Origin: JARDZU01 sp963730285 | Lineage (GTDB): Bacteria > Actinomycetota > Acidimicrobiia > Spongiisociales > ZC4RG35 | Direction of reading: 5' to 3' | Length of the DNA stretch: 64,000 nt | Assembly: GCA_963730285.1 (NCBI GenBank) | Contig: CAVSQY010000007.1 | Coordinates: 1-64,000 of the forward strand | In this document: in pieces, positions 25,945 through 34,891 of the stretch | Position numbering within the stretch: the stretch's first letter is position 1 | Layout of the letters: each line of letters opens with the position of its first letter | Notes under the pieces: generated by a model | Seen by the model: the letters and a program-made list of their open reading frames with translations, nothing else | What the model was told of the DNA's origin: nothing | The model's database searches: none | Translations under genes and position numbers: made by a program

Positions 25945-26535
25945 ATGGACAAGAACCGACTCGAGACGTTCAGCGACGGCGTGCTCGCCATCATCATCAC
26001 CATCATGGTCTTGGAGCTCCGTGCCCCGGTGGGAGCGAACCTGTCATCGCTGAAAGAGTTGTGGCCGGTCTTTCTCAGCTACATCCTCAGCTTCGTCTAC
26101 CTGGCCATTTACTGGAACAACCATCACCACATGCTGGCCGTGGTGCACCGGGTCAACGGTGCTGTTCTGTGGGCCAACCTTCATCTCCTGTTCTGGCTCT
26201 CGTTGGTGCCGTTCGTGACGGGGTGGATGGGGGAGAACCATTTCGCCCCCGCACCGACTGCCGCCTATGGCGTGGTGCTTCTCCTTGCAGCGATCGCCTA
26301 TTACATCCTCCAGGGCCGGATCATCGCCTTGGAGGGATCCGATTCCGTACTGGCACGTGCGGTAGGTGCCGACTGGAAGGGAAAGATCTCCCCGGTCCTG
26401 TACGCAGTGGCCATCCCGGCCGCGTTTCTGCATCAGGCCATCGCCGGAGGCATCTATGCGCTCGTGGCGCTGATCTGGCTCATCCCCGACAGGCGTATCG
26501 AGCGCACCCTGGCCCAATCCGACCACTCGATCTAG
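25945..26535 (+). CDS. TMEM175-family (DUF1211) membrane protein, copy 1
   Basis: 196 residues from the ATG at 25945 (MDKNRLETFSDGVLAIIIT). The RxxxFSDG motif at the first membrane helix is the defining signature of TMEM175/DUF1211 proteins, whose characterised bacterial members form tetrameric potassium channels. Six helices are expected; the soluble loop between helices 2 and 3 is short and His-rich (YWNNHHHMLAVVHRVNG). A second, diverged member is encoded at 34892-35551. Single gene with no evident operon partner. Confidence 0.88.
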   Translation: MDKNRLETFSDGVLAIIITIMVLELRAPVGANLSSLKELWPVFLSYILSFVYLAIYWNNHHHMLAVVHRVNGAVLWANLHLLFWLSLVPFVTGWMGENHFAPAPTAAYGVVLLLAAIAYYILQGRIIALEGSDSVLARAVGADWKGKISPVLYAVAIPAAFLHQAIAGGIYALVALIWLIPDRRIERTLAQSDHSI

Positions 26536-26591
26536 AACACACCCGGCCGTGTTATCCGCCCCGGGGAGTCCCATTGGCATCATCAAGGGCG

Positions 26592-28373
26592 CTAACCCGC
26601 CTCGACTTCAGTCACCAGGTAGGACGGCCAGTGGTCCAAGTCACCCGGGTAGGAGATACGCAGCTCATAGGTCCCAGGCTCCAGATCGCCGGAGTCGACG
26701 ACCAGGTGCCCAGTTCCGTCTGTGAGCCCATCCCCAAGGGCGATCGGTTGTGGTGTCAACTTCAATATCACTCGACTCAGCTCATCACCGTCGAGGAACG
26801 CCATGGCCACGTAGGCCGAGCCAAAGAATTCTTTCGGTATGGCCGCGGTGGAGGAGAGGACGAAGGCAGTGCCGGGTGTGACACTTATGGTCGAGGTCGA
26901 ATCCACGTATAGACCCTGGTCCTCTGATGCCGTGAGCCGCAGCATGGTCCCCGATCCCCGGTCGCTGGGCTGAAACGTGCCGGAACCATCGCCGTAGGGA
27001 GCCCATGCATCCATTCCGAGGTCGAATCGGGGGTCGGCCACCCTGTTTTCCTCCGAGCCCTCCTCGCGATAGGTGACGTCGTAGACTCGGATGTCGGCAC
27101 TGCCGGGTCCGGCGCCTTCGGTGTTGACCCGGAATATGACGACAGCCTGGCTGGCGTTCTCGGGGACCTCGCCGCTGATGGAAACCTCGGTGGGTTGCCC
27201 CTCGATCGGCGTGGCCCGGATCGACAGCGGTAAGGAGACAACCGGCGACCCGACGTCGTCCTGCACCGCTGCGTCGACCGAGATCTTGCCCGGCAAGGGC
27301 GAAGTGGCACTGCTGAGTGTGATCGAGGTGTGAGCACCGAGATAGCGATTGACGAGACCGGTGAGGGTCGAAGGGTCGTCGTCGGGAAGGACACGGTGCG
27401 GGTGGTCGTTCCAAGATTGGATGACCACCTGGTCGGGCCGGCCTCCCCACTGTTGTTCGTAGGTGAACATCCGCTCGGCCGCCAAAGTGGTCCATGCCTC
27501 ATCCGAATCGGCCTCACCGCCGTTGTAGATGACCCCGACCGCGATCCCGCGCTCTCGTGCCGCCTGTTCGACGGCGAGAAAGACCTCGGGCCAGTCGGGA
27601 CGGGCCCATTCGGCGTCCATATGGATGAAAGCGAAGTCCTCGCCCGACGCGGTGCGGTAGGCGTCGAACCACGAGCTCATGTCGTCGACGCCGATCGCCG
27701 GCTGAGCCCACATCGGCTCGATGTCACCGACGATGACGTTGGGCATCTCCCGGCGAACCATGGTCACGAAGTCGAAGACCTCTTTGGCCACTTGGTCGAC
27801 CGGTCTCTGACAGTCCGTGGGGCCGTTCGCTTTATGGCCGAAGGCGTAAGGCTCATCGAGGGCGATCACATCGACGGTGCCACCCAGGCTCTTGATGCGA
27901 CGAACCAACTCCAATTCGTCCGGTCCTCCGTAGCTCTCGGCTCCTACACATGTGCCATCCGTCGGTCCGGGCAGCGGTCCCACCTCCATCGCCAGGGCCA
28001 TGCCACGCCGCTTCACACCATCGATTACGACGCGTAGCTGGTCGTCGCGGGCGTAGTGGCGGACATATGTGCTGTAGATGCCGAACACCTGGGTCCGGCC
28101 CGCGGCCGTCTCCCAGGGCGAGTCCGCAGGGAAGAGGTCGTAGAAGTCCCCTGATCCGTCGGCGAATGGCAAGCTGGGATCTGCCCTCTCGGGGAGTGGC
28201 TGAAACCAGATCAGAGGACGAGCGGAAAGATCGACGGGGCCGGACGTCGTCGTCGGCGAGGAGGTCGTCGTGGCAGCGGAGACGGTTGTCTCCACATCAG
28301 ACGGGGTGGTCGCTGTGCACGAAGCGGTGAGAAGGAGAAGTGCGACGCCGATTCTGGAGGCACGGCTATCCAT
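26592..28373 (-). CDS. Lipoprotein with glycosidase-like core and beta-sandwich C-terminus (paralogue 1)
   Basis: 593 residues. A signal peptide ends in the lipobox LTASC, followed by a Thr/Ser-rich linker (about residues 20-48) typical of exported actinobacterial lipoproteins. The 300-residue core resembles a TIM-barrel glycosidase-like domain with conserved blocks MALAMEVGPL, VIALDEPYAFG, VIVGDIEPMW, FAFIHMDAEWARP and IQSWNDHPHRVLPDDDP. The Glu residues in LDEP and DIEP are in plausible catalytic positions (inference). The C-terminal 200 residues form beta-rich, carbohydrate-binding-like modules. A paralogue with the same core but a discoidin-type C-terminus is encoded at 32060-33535. Not assignable to a numbered GH family from reading alone. 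Confidence 0.75.
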   Translation of the reverse strand: MDSRASRIGVALLLLTASCTATTPSDVETTVSAATTTSSPTTTSGPVDLSARPLIWFQPLPERADPSLPFADGSGDFYDLFPADSPWETAAGRTQVFGIYSTYVRHYARDDQLRVVIDGVKRRGMALAMEVGPLPGPTDGTCVGAESYGGPDELELVRRIKSLGGTVDVIALDEPYAFGHKANGPTDCQRPVDQVAKEVFDFVTMVRREMPNVIVGDIEPMWAQPAIGVDDMSSWFDAYRTASGEDFAFIHMDAEWARPDWPEVFLAVEQAARERGIAVGVIYNGGEADSDEAWTTLAAERMFTYEQQWGGRPDQVVIQSWNDHPHRVLPDDDPSTLTGLVNRYLGAHTSITLSSATSPLPGKISVDAAVQDDVGSPVVSLPLSIRATPIEGQPTEVSISGEVPENASQAVVIFRVNTEGAGPGSADIRVYDVTYREEGSEENRVADPRFDLGMDAWAPYGDGSGTFQPSDRGSGTMLRLTASEDQGLYVDSTSTISVTPGTAFVLSSTAAIPKEFFGSAYVAMAFLDGDELSRVILKLTPQPIALGDGLTDGTGHLVVDSGDLEPGTYELRISYPGDLDHWPSYLVTEVEAG

Positions 28374-28407
28374 CGGTCGAAGCTACTCACATGTCTCGAG
28401 CGCCGTG

Positions 28408-29310
28408 TCAGAAGATATCCATCAGTTCGCCGAGACTGCGGGCTGAGCGGATGCCGTAGTCGGAGTAACAGTTGTTCATGAGGGCATGGACGGTGTCGGC
28501 CGATTCGCCGAGGGCCTCGATCCGGGGTATCCACTCCTCCAACTCGTCGGTGGGGTAGTCGTAGCGGAACCGCTCTGCGGAACTAATTCCCCTCTTCTCC
28601 CAGTTCTCGGTATTGCGCCCGTGAAAGCGGACTTCGGCCACCGGCGCCGTCACGGCCACCACCGGTGGCACCGAGCTCTTGAATCCCTGGGGCTCGTCGA
28701 CACAGACATAGGCCAGGGAGTGACGCTCCAAGAAGTCGAGGGTGTCAGTCATGTTCTCGTCATCGAGCCAGCGGCCATTGCGGAACTCGACGGCGAGTTG
28801 AAAGTCCTCGAGTTGGTCGGCCACCCACTTCAGGTAGCCGAACGAGCCCCGGGTTGGATAGACATAGGGCGGTAGTTGGAACAGCACTACACCCAGCTTG
28901 CCGGCCGAGTGCAACGGCATCAGCGCGTTGCGGAAAGCCTGGGCTGCCTCGGCCTGGACGTCCCTCGGGAGGTCCCGCATGTACATGTTCTTTTTGTCCA
29001 CCACGTCTTCTGGCAGCTTCTCCCGGAAGTCCTTCCACAGCGATTTGGGCGGGGTGGGATGTTGGGTGAGGAGACGAAAAGCCTTTATGTCGAAGGTGAA
29101 ATCCGGCGGTGTCCGCTCCACCCACAGCCCGGCGACCTTCTCGGAGGGCGGGGCGTAATAGGTGGAGTCGACCTCGACGATGGAAAAGTGCTCGGCATAG
29201 AAGCCGAGACGCTCCTCGGCGGTCATTTTGGTATGGGGATAGAAGGCGTCGGTCTCAGTGAGGGTGGGATCGGTCCATGAGCAGGTGCCGATCTTGATGG
29301 TCGCCGTCAT
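28408..29310 (-). CDS. DUF72 domain protein (YecE-like)
   Basis: 300 residues. It begins IKIGTCSWTDPTLTETDAFY and contains FSIVEVDSTYYAPPSEKVAG, FDIKAFRLLTQHPTPPKSLW, LGVVLFQLPPYVYPT, LAVEFRNGRWLDDEN and AEVRFHGRNTENW, all diagnostic of the DUF72 TIM-barrel family. The C-terminal MNNCYSDYGIRSA matches the family's final strand. The biochemical role is not established; an endonuclease-like or nucleotide-related role has been suggested for the fold. Length is normal (about 240-300). Lies 34 bases downstream of the lipoprotein start, same strand, so it may be transcribed ahead of it. Confidence 0.92.
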   Translation of the reverse strand: MTATIKIGTCSWTDPTLTETDAFYPHTKMTAEERLGFYAEHFSIVEVDSTYYAPPSEKVAGLWVERTPPDFTFDIKAFRLLTQHPTPPKSLWKDFREKLPEDVVDKKNMYMRDLPRDVQAEAAQAFRNALMPLHSAGKLGVVLFQLPPYVYPTRGSFGYLKWVADQLEDFQLAVEFRNGRWLDDENMTDTLDFLERHSLAYVCVDEPQGFKSSVPPVVAVTAPVAEVRFHGRNTENWEKRGISSAERFRYDYPTDELEEWIPRIEALGESADTVHALMNNCYSDYGIRSARSLGELMDIF

Positions 29311-29349
29311 GGGTCTGAGCCTACGGCGGCTTCGGCCTAGCTTGGTCGT

Positions 29350-29469
29350 GTGGGACCGGGAAACGACAACTCTCGGGTCTTCATCCCGATCACATCGATG
29401 ATCCTGGTCAGCGCGGGACTGACCTTTATCGTCATCCTCGTCGCAGGCCTGTTCCCCTACAGGGGCTAG
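29350..29469 (+). CDS. Possible 39-residue single-helix membrane protein
   Basis: GTG at 29350 opens a frame of 39 codons to TAG at 29467. It has a short polar N-terminus (GPGNDNSRVFIPITS), one strongly hydrophobic helix (MILVSAGLTFIVILVAGLF) and a PYRG tail. No Shine-Dalgarno was seen. The clean hydrophobic segment in an otherwise open 257-base gap is the only support. Confidence 0.4.
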   Translation: MGPGNDNSRVFIPITSMILVSAGLTFIVILVAGLFPYRG

Positions 29470-29567
29470 TCGAGACTTTCCCGCCGCGGCGCGTATCCAT
29501 TTCGACTCGCCCTTCGATTACGTGGGTGTTGTTGGTCGTGCATGGGGCCGGCCCGATTGGAGGGGAA

Positions 29568-30122
29568 ATGTCGTCCTTCGATGGAAGACTGAGGATGCCT
29601 GGTCTATCCAGGTTGCCGGTGGGTGTCGTTGTAGATATCGCAGACGAACGGATGACGCTCGTCACCGGCGACCGAGAACTGGGGACCTGGCCGCTGAGCA
29701 AGGTCGCAGTCTCATCCGAAGCCGATGGTTTCCACCTCAAGGTGGAGGATGAGGAGGTCATCCTCAGCGTCGTCGACTCCTCGCAGTTCGCCGCGGAATT
29801 GGGCATACCCAAACGGCATCCCAATCCGTCGCGGCCTCGTATCCACGCAGTTGCCGCGGTCGTGACCGAGGCGCTCGTCGAGCCAAAGCCGGACGCACCG
29901 GGCAACATCGAGGCCCGCATCGCTTCACTACGGGAAGACATGATGTCCGAGTCCGTGGCCCCGCCCGAGGTGCTGGGCCGGTGGCTAGGCCTCTTGAAGG
30001 AGATCAACGACAGGCACGGCCGGGGGCAAATGGCGACTTCGGAGTTTTACCGTTTGAACACGGGACTACTCGAGCTGATCCCAGAACCTGCCGTTGCACA
30101 CTCGGTCCCGGCTTCAGCCTGA
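29568..30122 (+). CDS. Hypothetical soluble protein
   Basis: 184 residues from the ATG at 29568, preceded by GGAGG with 5-base spacing, which argues for real translation. The N-terminal 75 residues are beta-rich (LPVGVVVDIADERMTLVTGD, ELGTWPLSKVAVSSEADGFH). Residues 85-185 are helical with a Pro-rich hinge and end near LIPEPAVAHSVPASA. No catalytic motif is evident. The N-terminal part has the feel of a PH-like or lipocalin-like small barrel, but that is a guess. I do not recognise the family. Confidence 0.65.
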   Translation: MSSFDGRLRMPGLSRLPVGVVVDIADERMTLVTGDRELGTWPLSKVAVSSEADGFHLKVEDEEVILSVVDSSQFAAELGIPKRHPNPSRPRIHAVAAVVTEALVEPKPDAPGNIEARIASLREDMMSESVAPPEVLGRWLGLLKEINDRHGRGQMATSEFYRLNTGLLELIPEPAVAHSVPASA

Positions 30123-30412
30123 CTTGCCACTCGGGACGGCCGATACGACGTTGGGGGACAGGTCTGACGATATCCGGTTGAGCCAATGCCGCGATGTGGT
30201 GGGCGGCCGGCCGCCTTCCGATCATTTTCGATGGCACCGAGTCCGATGACTTTCACATCTATCTAGGCGCGATTCGAAGACAGTGAGCCTCCTGACGAGG
30301 GAGACACCACGGCGGGCAACACATCCGATCTATTGCCAGATGAAGTACCTCATGTCTCAGCTCTCGATCGAGGTAGTCGGGCTACGGTTCCCGATGTCTC
30401 AAAGGAGCTTCA

Positions 30413-30793
30413 ATGAGCAAGGTGAATGTTCGCTACATAGTGGACGATGTGCAGGCCGCCATTTCCTTCTACGTGAGTCAACTCGGCTTCACCGAGGTAA
30501 TGCATCCCGCTCCGACATTCGCCATCATCGACCGGGGCGACCTTCGTCTTCTCCTGAGCGCGCCCAGTGGTCGAGGTGGCGGGGGTCAGGTCATGTCTGA
30601 TGGGACGAGACCCGAATCCGGAGGCTGGAACCGGATCTCCATCCAGGTCGATGACCTGACAACCGAAGTGGAGCGCCTTCATCGCGCCGGATGCCGATTT
30701 CGCAGCGAGATCATCGAGGGTGTGGGTGGTGACCAGATCATCCTCGAAGACCCCTCGGGCAACCCGGTGGAGCTCTTCGAATTCCATGACTGA
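30413..30793 (+). CDS. VOC/glyoxalase-fold protein
   Basis: 126 residues, ATG with AAAGGAG 7 bases upstream. Two beta-alpha-beta-beta-beta units are clear: VNVRYIVDDVQAAISFYVSQ with LGFTEVMH and FAIIDRGDLRLLLSAP, then WNRISIQVDDLTTEVERLH and GGDQIILEDPSGNPVELFEF. The final Glu is in the usual metal-ligand position; the first ligand position is less obvious, so metal binding is uncertain. The superfamily includes dioxygenases, lyases and resistance proteins. Only 6 bases separate it from the next gene, suggesting co-transcription with the DAO-type oxidoreductase. Confidence 0.9.
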   Translation: MSKVNVRYIVDDVQAAISFYVSQLGFTEVMHPAPTFAIIDRGDLRLLLSAPSGRGGGGQVMSDGTRPESGGWNRISIQVDDLTTEVERLHRAGCRFRSEIIEGVGGDQIILEDPSGNPVELFEFHD

Positions 30794-30799
30794 GAGCGG

Positions 30800-31996
30800 G
30801 TGCCTGCCGAAGCAGCCAAGGTCGGTGTGACCCGGATTCTCATCGTCGGCGGCGCAGCGACGGGTTGGTCGACCGCCTTCCATTTGCTTCGGATCGACCC
30901 TGACCTCGACGTCACCGTGGTCGAGAGGGACCCGAGCCTCCGATACTCCTCAACGATGCTCTCCGACGGCAACGTTCGAATTCAGTTCAACCTGGAGGAG
31001 AACATCGCCATCTCCATCTATGCGATGGAATGTCTCGAGACCTTCGCCGAGACGATGGCTGTGGGTGAATACCACCCACAGCCGCAGATGCGTCAACAGG
31101 GCAACCTCTTTCTGGTGGACGAGGCGGGCAAGCACGCCGCCCTGTCCGGGCTTGCCACCCAGCAGCGTCTTGGCTGCGACTCGGTGTGGCTCGACATGAA
31201 GGACATCGTGGCGAGGTTCCCGGCCCTGGCCTCCGACGTTCTGATCGGGGGCACCTTCGGCCCTCGAGACGGATCGGTGGATCCGACAGCCGTGGCCGAA
31301 GGATATCGACGCCGATCGGTGGCGAACGGGGCGGATGCCATGACGGGGACGGTGAAATCTCTCGAGAGGTCCGGTGATCGGATCGCGGCTGTCCGTATGG
31401 CGGATGGATCCAGCGTCACTGCTGACGCGGTGGTGGTTTCTGCGGGTGCGTGGTCGACTGATCTGCTGGCCACGGCCGACGTTGTCATTCCGGTAGAGCC
31501 GGTGATGCGCACTGTTTATGTGGTCGCCGGAGAGGTAGTGGGAAGCAAGGGGATCCCCAGCATCTTCCTGCCTTCGGGTGTCTATGTCATCCCCGAGCAC
31601 GACGGGACCTTCCTCATCGCCTGGTCGACCGACCACGACCCCATCGGATTCGATTTCACCCCGGCCCCGAGATCGAAGTTCTACGACGTCATCTGGCCCG
31701 AGCTGGCCACCGTGCTCCCTGCCTTCGACCGGCTCGAAGTGGTGCGGTCTTGGCCCGGTCTCTACGCCCAAAATCGTCTAGATGCCAACGCCATCATCGG
31801 GGAGTGGCCGGGCATCGAGGGGCTGTACCAGGCCACCGGATTCAGCGGCCATGGCTTCCAACAATGTCATGCCGTAGGGAGACACCTCGCCGAGTTGATC
31901 TGCGGCCGCGAGCCCAGCATCGATCTGAGCCGTCTCGGGCCGGAGCGGATCATCTCCGGCCAACCACTCCGGGAGCACGCCGGTCGGATCATCTAG
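30800..31996 (+). CDS. FAD-dependent oxidoreductase, DAO/FOXRED1-like
   Basis: 398 residues from a GTG (an alternative GTG at 30827 would remove nine residues). Near the N-terminus RILIVGGAATGWSTAFHLL is the Rossmann dinucleotide loop (GGAATG in place of the usual GxGxxG), followed by VTVVERDPSLRYSST. VVVSAGAWSTDLL and the C-terminal GLYQATGFSGHGFQQCHAVG complete the D-amino-acid-oxidase fold; the latter matches the FAD-contacting motif of sarcosine or dimethylglycine oxidase-like enzymes. Likely an amine or amino-acid oxidoreductase; substrate unknown. Coupled with the upstream VOC gene. Confidence 0.88.
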   Translation: MPAEAAKVGVTRILIVGGAATGWSTAFHLLRIDPDLDVTVVERDPSLRYSSTMLSDGNVRIQFNLEENIAISIYAMECLETFAETMAVGEYHPQPQMRQQGNLFLVDEAGKHAALSGLATQQRLGCDSVWLDMKDIVARFPALASDVLIGGTFGPRDGSVDPTAVAEGYRRRSVANGADAMTGTVKSLERSGDRIAAVRMADGSSVTADAVVVSAGAWSTDLLATADVVIPVEPVMRTVYVVAGEVVGSKGIPSIFLPSGVYVIPEHDGTFLIAWSTDHDPIGFDFTPAPRSKFYDVIWPELATVLPAFDRLEVVRSWPGLYAQNRLDANAIIGEWPGIEGLYQATGFSGHGFQQCHAVGRHLAELICGREPSIDLSRLGPERIISGQPLREHAGRII

Positions 31997-32059
31997 AGCG
32001 GCGTAGGGCCCACGAGCTCATCAACCGGTCCCCGACTTCGGTCTCGCATGGCTCGAACC

Positions 32060-33535
32060 TCACCGGGCAAACACCTGAATCTCACGCCAGGCAACCCACG
32101 ACGGGCTTTCCACTGTGGTCACTCTGATGGTGTCCAATCCGATCCAAGGCTGGTCGGTGCCAAAGGTCAGATGGTCGCCGTCGGCTGTCGTTTCGGACAG
32201 CATTCCCAGTTGGACAAATACGCCGTCGGTTCCAGGCCCGCGTCCCTCGATCACGTGTGTTGTTTCACCCGCCGGATACTGCGAGGTCACCAATGTGATC
32301 TCGGTCACGTCGAACGGGCCGCCTAAATCAACTTGGACCCATTGTGGGGAGAAGTCGCCGGCCGACCAGAGGGTGGCGTTGTCCCCATCGAAGGCGAGGA
32401 AGGGCTCAGATCCATTTGTCCAGTCGGAGGCCGTCGCTTGCTTGCCAAAAGCGAGATTTGCTTTGGGCCCTTCGCTCGTAAAGCCGAGACTCTCGGGATC
32501 GGTGAAATAGGTGTGGATCATCCCTGTGAAGGTGTTTGGGTCGGTGTCGGGGAGCACATGGTCGGGGTGGTCGTTCCACGACTGGAAGACCACGTGGTCG
32601 GGTGGGCCACCCGGGTTCTCCAGGTAGCGCTTCACTCTTTCCCCGGCGATCGACAGCCAGACCTCGTCGGTGGGATCTGCCTCGGTCCCGTTGAAGATAA
32701 CCCCGACAGGAACCCCGAAGTCTCGCCCGAAGTCGACCAGCTGGTGGGCCATGTCCGGCCACTCGGTCGATCGGGACCAGTCGATGTCGAGGTGGAGAAA
32801 TGCCAGGTCATAACCGCTCACCCGGCGAAATGTCATCAACCACCGCTCGTAGTCCTCGGCAGTGACCGGAGTGGGGAGTGGCTCGGTGTCGCCGACGACG
32901 ATGCCGGGGAAGAACCCTCTCATGACCTCGATATAGCCGGCGACCTCTCTGGCCACCATCTCAGCATCCCAGTGACAAGCGTTGGGACCATCGTAGAAGG
33001 ATGCGAAATAGTGAGGCTCGTCCAGTGCAATCACATCGATTCGTCCGCCGGCATCGAGAATTCGACGTGCTATGAGCCGTCCCTCGTCGGTGCCGGCGAA
33101 GCCTTCCACACTTTCCCCACATTCGGCGGTCGGATCGAGCGGCCCCGCCTCCACGGCGATGGCCAAGCCATGATCGTGAATCCATTGGACTGCGGCCCGA
33201 AGCTCGTCGTCGCCGGCGTGGTAGGCAACCCATTCGCCGTAGAGCTTGAACACGTCGAGTTGCCCGGCCGTCTGCGTCCAGTCGACGTTGGAAGAAAAAA
33301 GGTCCATGAAGTCGAGGGAGCCGTGATTTGTGGGCATGTCCGGTAGTGGGCCGAACCAATAGAGAGGGAGGCTGCCCAGATCGGGGGCGGGTTGCGTCGA
33401 TGAGGTGGGGCTCGACGTACTCGTCGGTGCTGTGGTCGTGGATGGGGCCCGGGCTGTCGTTGTGGCCGGACTCCTGGTCGTAGCTGAGGTGCAGCCGGCC
33501 AACAGGAACACGGTCAGCAGAGCGGTCTTCTTCAT
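32060..33535 (-). CDS. Lipoprotein with glycosidase-like core and F5/8C (discoidin) domain (paralogue 2)
   Basis: 491 residues from the ATG at 33535 (MKKTALLTVFLLAGCTS), a short signal peptide ending in lipobox LLAGC, then a Thr/Ser/Pro linker. The core repeats the blocks of the protein at 26592: LAIAVEAGPLDP, VIALDEPHYF, IVVGDTEPLP, LAFLHLDIDWSRS, VPVGVIFNGTEADPTDE and FQSWNDHPDHVLPDTDP. The C-terminal 130 residues are an F5/8 type C domain: FLAFDGDNATLWSAG, WVQVDLGGPFDVTEITLV and the closing SWVAWREIQVFA. Such domains bind carbohydrates or lipids, suggesting surface polysaccharide targeting. Convergent with the DAO-type oxidoreductase gene. Confidence 0.8.
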   Translation of the reverse strand: MKKTALLTVFLLAGCTSATTRSPATTTARAPSTTTAPTSTSSPTSSTQPAPDLGSLPLYWFGPLPDMPTNHGSLDFMDLFSSNVDWTQTAGQLDVFKLYGEWVAYHAGDDELRAAVQWIHDHGLAIAVEAGPLDPTAECGESVEGFAGTDEGRLIARRILDAGGRIDVIALDEPHYFASFYDGPNACHWDAEMVAREVAGYIEVMRGFFPGIVVGDTEPLPTPVTAEDYERWLMTFRRVSGYDLAFLHLDIDWSRSTEWPDMAHQLVDFGRDFGVPVGVIFNGTEADPTDEVWLSIAGERVKRYLENPGGPPDHVVFQSWNDHPDHVLPDTDPNTFTGMIHTYFTDPESLGFTSEGPKANLAFGKQATASDWTNGSEPFLAFDGDNATLWSAGDFSPQWVQVDLGGPFDVTEITLVTSQYPAGETTHVIEGRGPGTDGVFVQLGMLSETTADGDHLTFGTDQPWIGLDTIRVTTVESPSWVAWREIQVFAR

Positions 33536-33782
33536 TGGCCAGTTCGTCAAGACTTTGCTCACCAATTGTCTCGAAGGCCTTGGGAAGAATAAACGAGAAA
33601 CAGGCCGGATCCAGCGCCTCCTGATCGTCCCAGGGGTTGGCCCGCTTTGCGTCCGCTCCCGTGATGCGGACCTTTTTGGGTTTTGGGCGGTCCGACTTAG
33701 GGTCGATGGAGAGAAACCGATTCTGGTCTTGAAACAGATAATCCTGAGATCCGGTCGGGATCTAGCAGCCAAGGACAGGAAA

Positions 33783-34511
33783 ATGGAAGTACAGCAAGGC
33801 ATTCACAGGGTCACACGAGGTGTGACCAATTTCTATTTGATAGAGGACTCCGGCAAGGTCGTCGTAATCGATGCCGGGACCCCACGTGACTGGGGGGCGT
33901 TCACCAGAGCCCTCTCCGAGCTCCACCTGGGATTCGATGACGTCGATGCGGTCCTCCTCACCCACGCCCACGCCGACCACACGGGATTTGCAGAGCAGGC
34001 TCGCTCCGCGAATACCGAAGTCTGGATTCACGAGGCGGATGAATTGGCGGTCACGACTGGCCAGGCGACGAAACCGGACGGCGCTATGAGCGCATATCTT
34101 TTCAAGCTGCAGTTGTACAAAACGATGATTTCGCTCGGCAGACGGGGTGCTTCAAAAATGATCCCGGTGCATGAGGTCTCGACCTTCGGACATGGGGAGA
34201 CCCTGGAATTGCCTGGTCGTCCTCGGGTCATCCACGCGCCGGGTCATACCGCTGGCAGCTGTGCACTTCTTTTGGAAGACAAGGGCGTCCTCTTTGCTGG
34301 AGATGTGCTGTCCACTTGGAACCCTCTAACGGGTGATATGGGGCCGCAGATCATGCCTGCCGCCATGAATGCCAACACCGACGAGGCTCTCAGCTCATTG
34401 GACGAGCTCGACGACATCGCTGCCGACACGGTCTTACCCGGTCATGGGGAGCCGTGGAAAGAAGGAGTGGCCTCGGCGGTCAAGCTGGCACGGGAGACGG
34501 GCCGCACCTAG
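33783..34511 (+). CDS. Metallo-beta-lactamase-fold hydrolase
   Basis: 242 residues from the ATG at 33783, with AAGGA upstream. The MBL zinc motifs are complete: THAHADHTG (HxHxDH), HAPGHTAGSCALLL (third-site His), LFAGDVLS (bridging Asp) and TVLPGHGEPW (last His). The N-terminal IHRVTRGVTNFYLIEDSGKV and VVIDAGTP are typical of the glyoxalase II/quorum-quenching-like branch. Substrate unknown; probably a thioester, lactone or phosphoester. A longer upstream open frame exists but runs antisense to the lipoprotein leader and lacks homology. Single gene, divergent from paralogue 2. Confidence 0.9.
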   Translation: MEVQQGIHRVTRGVTNFYLIEDSGKVVVIDAGTPRDWGAFTRALSELHLGFDDVDAVLLTHAHADHTGFAEQARSANTEVWIHEADELAVTTGQATKPDGAMSAYLFKLQLYKTMISLGRRGASKMIPVHEVSTFGHGETLELPGRPRVIHAPGHTAGSCALLLEDKGVLFAGDVLSTWNPLTGDMGPQIMPAAMNANTDEALSSLDELDDIAADTVLPGHGEPWKEGVASAVKLARETGRT

Positions 34512-34517
34512 TCGCAG

Positions 34518-34877
34518 TCACCTGGGCTGTTTCAGCAACCTGTCGCCAATCGCGTACACCAGGATGTGATACGTGGCCGAGATGGCGGCCAACGCCCACC
34601 CAAGACGGTGTTGGCCCGACGCATACCAGGCCGCCGCCGCCAGCCCTGATATCCCCAGCTCCTGGACCAGGCGGGCGGGTTCCGCCAGGCGACCGGCCCC
34701 TCTGAAGTCGATGAGGCCCCAGAAGCCAAAGCCGAGCAACGGCGTCCCGAGCCCCAACAGCAGCCGCATCGCGGTTGAATCGCCGGTGTGGAAACCCCAA
34801 TAGCCCAGTGCAGCGACGATCCCCAACTCCAAGAGGGCTCGTAGACCGACATTCAGCCATTTCAGTTGCTTGGTCAC
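34518..34877 (-). CDS. YrdB-like (DUF2568) membrane protein
   Basis: 119 residues from the GTG at 34877. Four hydrophobic helices (LRALLELGIVAALGYWGF, LLLGLGTPLLGFGFWGLI, LVQELGISGLAAAAWYASG, LGWALAAISATYHILVYAIG) with the W(G)F...FWG pattern of the YrdB/DUF2568 family. Function unknown. Located 14 bases downstream of the TMEM175 gene on the same strand, so probably co-transcribed. Confidence 0.78.
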   Translation of the reverse strand: MTKQLKWLNVGLRALLELGIVAALGYWGFHTGDSTAMRLLLGLGTPLLGFGFWGLIDFRGAGRLAEPARLVQELGISGLAAAAWYASGQHRLGWALAAISATYHILVYAIGDRLLKQPR

Positions 34878-34891
34878 GTCCAACAGTTCCC

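Noticed and set aside
33405..33782. Long N-terminal extension of the MBL hydrolase
   Set aside because: Overlaps the leader of the divergent lipoprotein and has no family similarity; the ATG at 33783 has a Shine-Dalgarno and matches the domain start.
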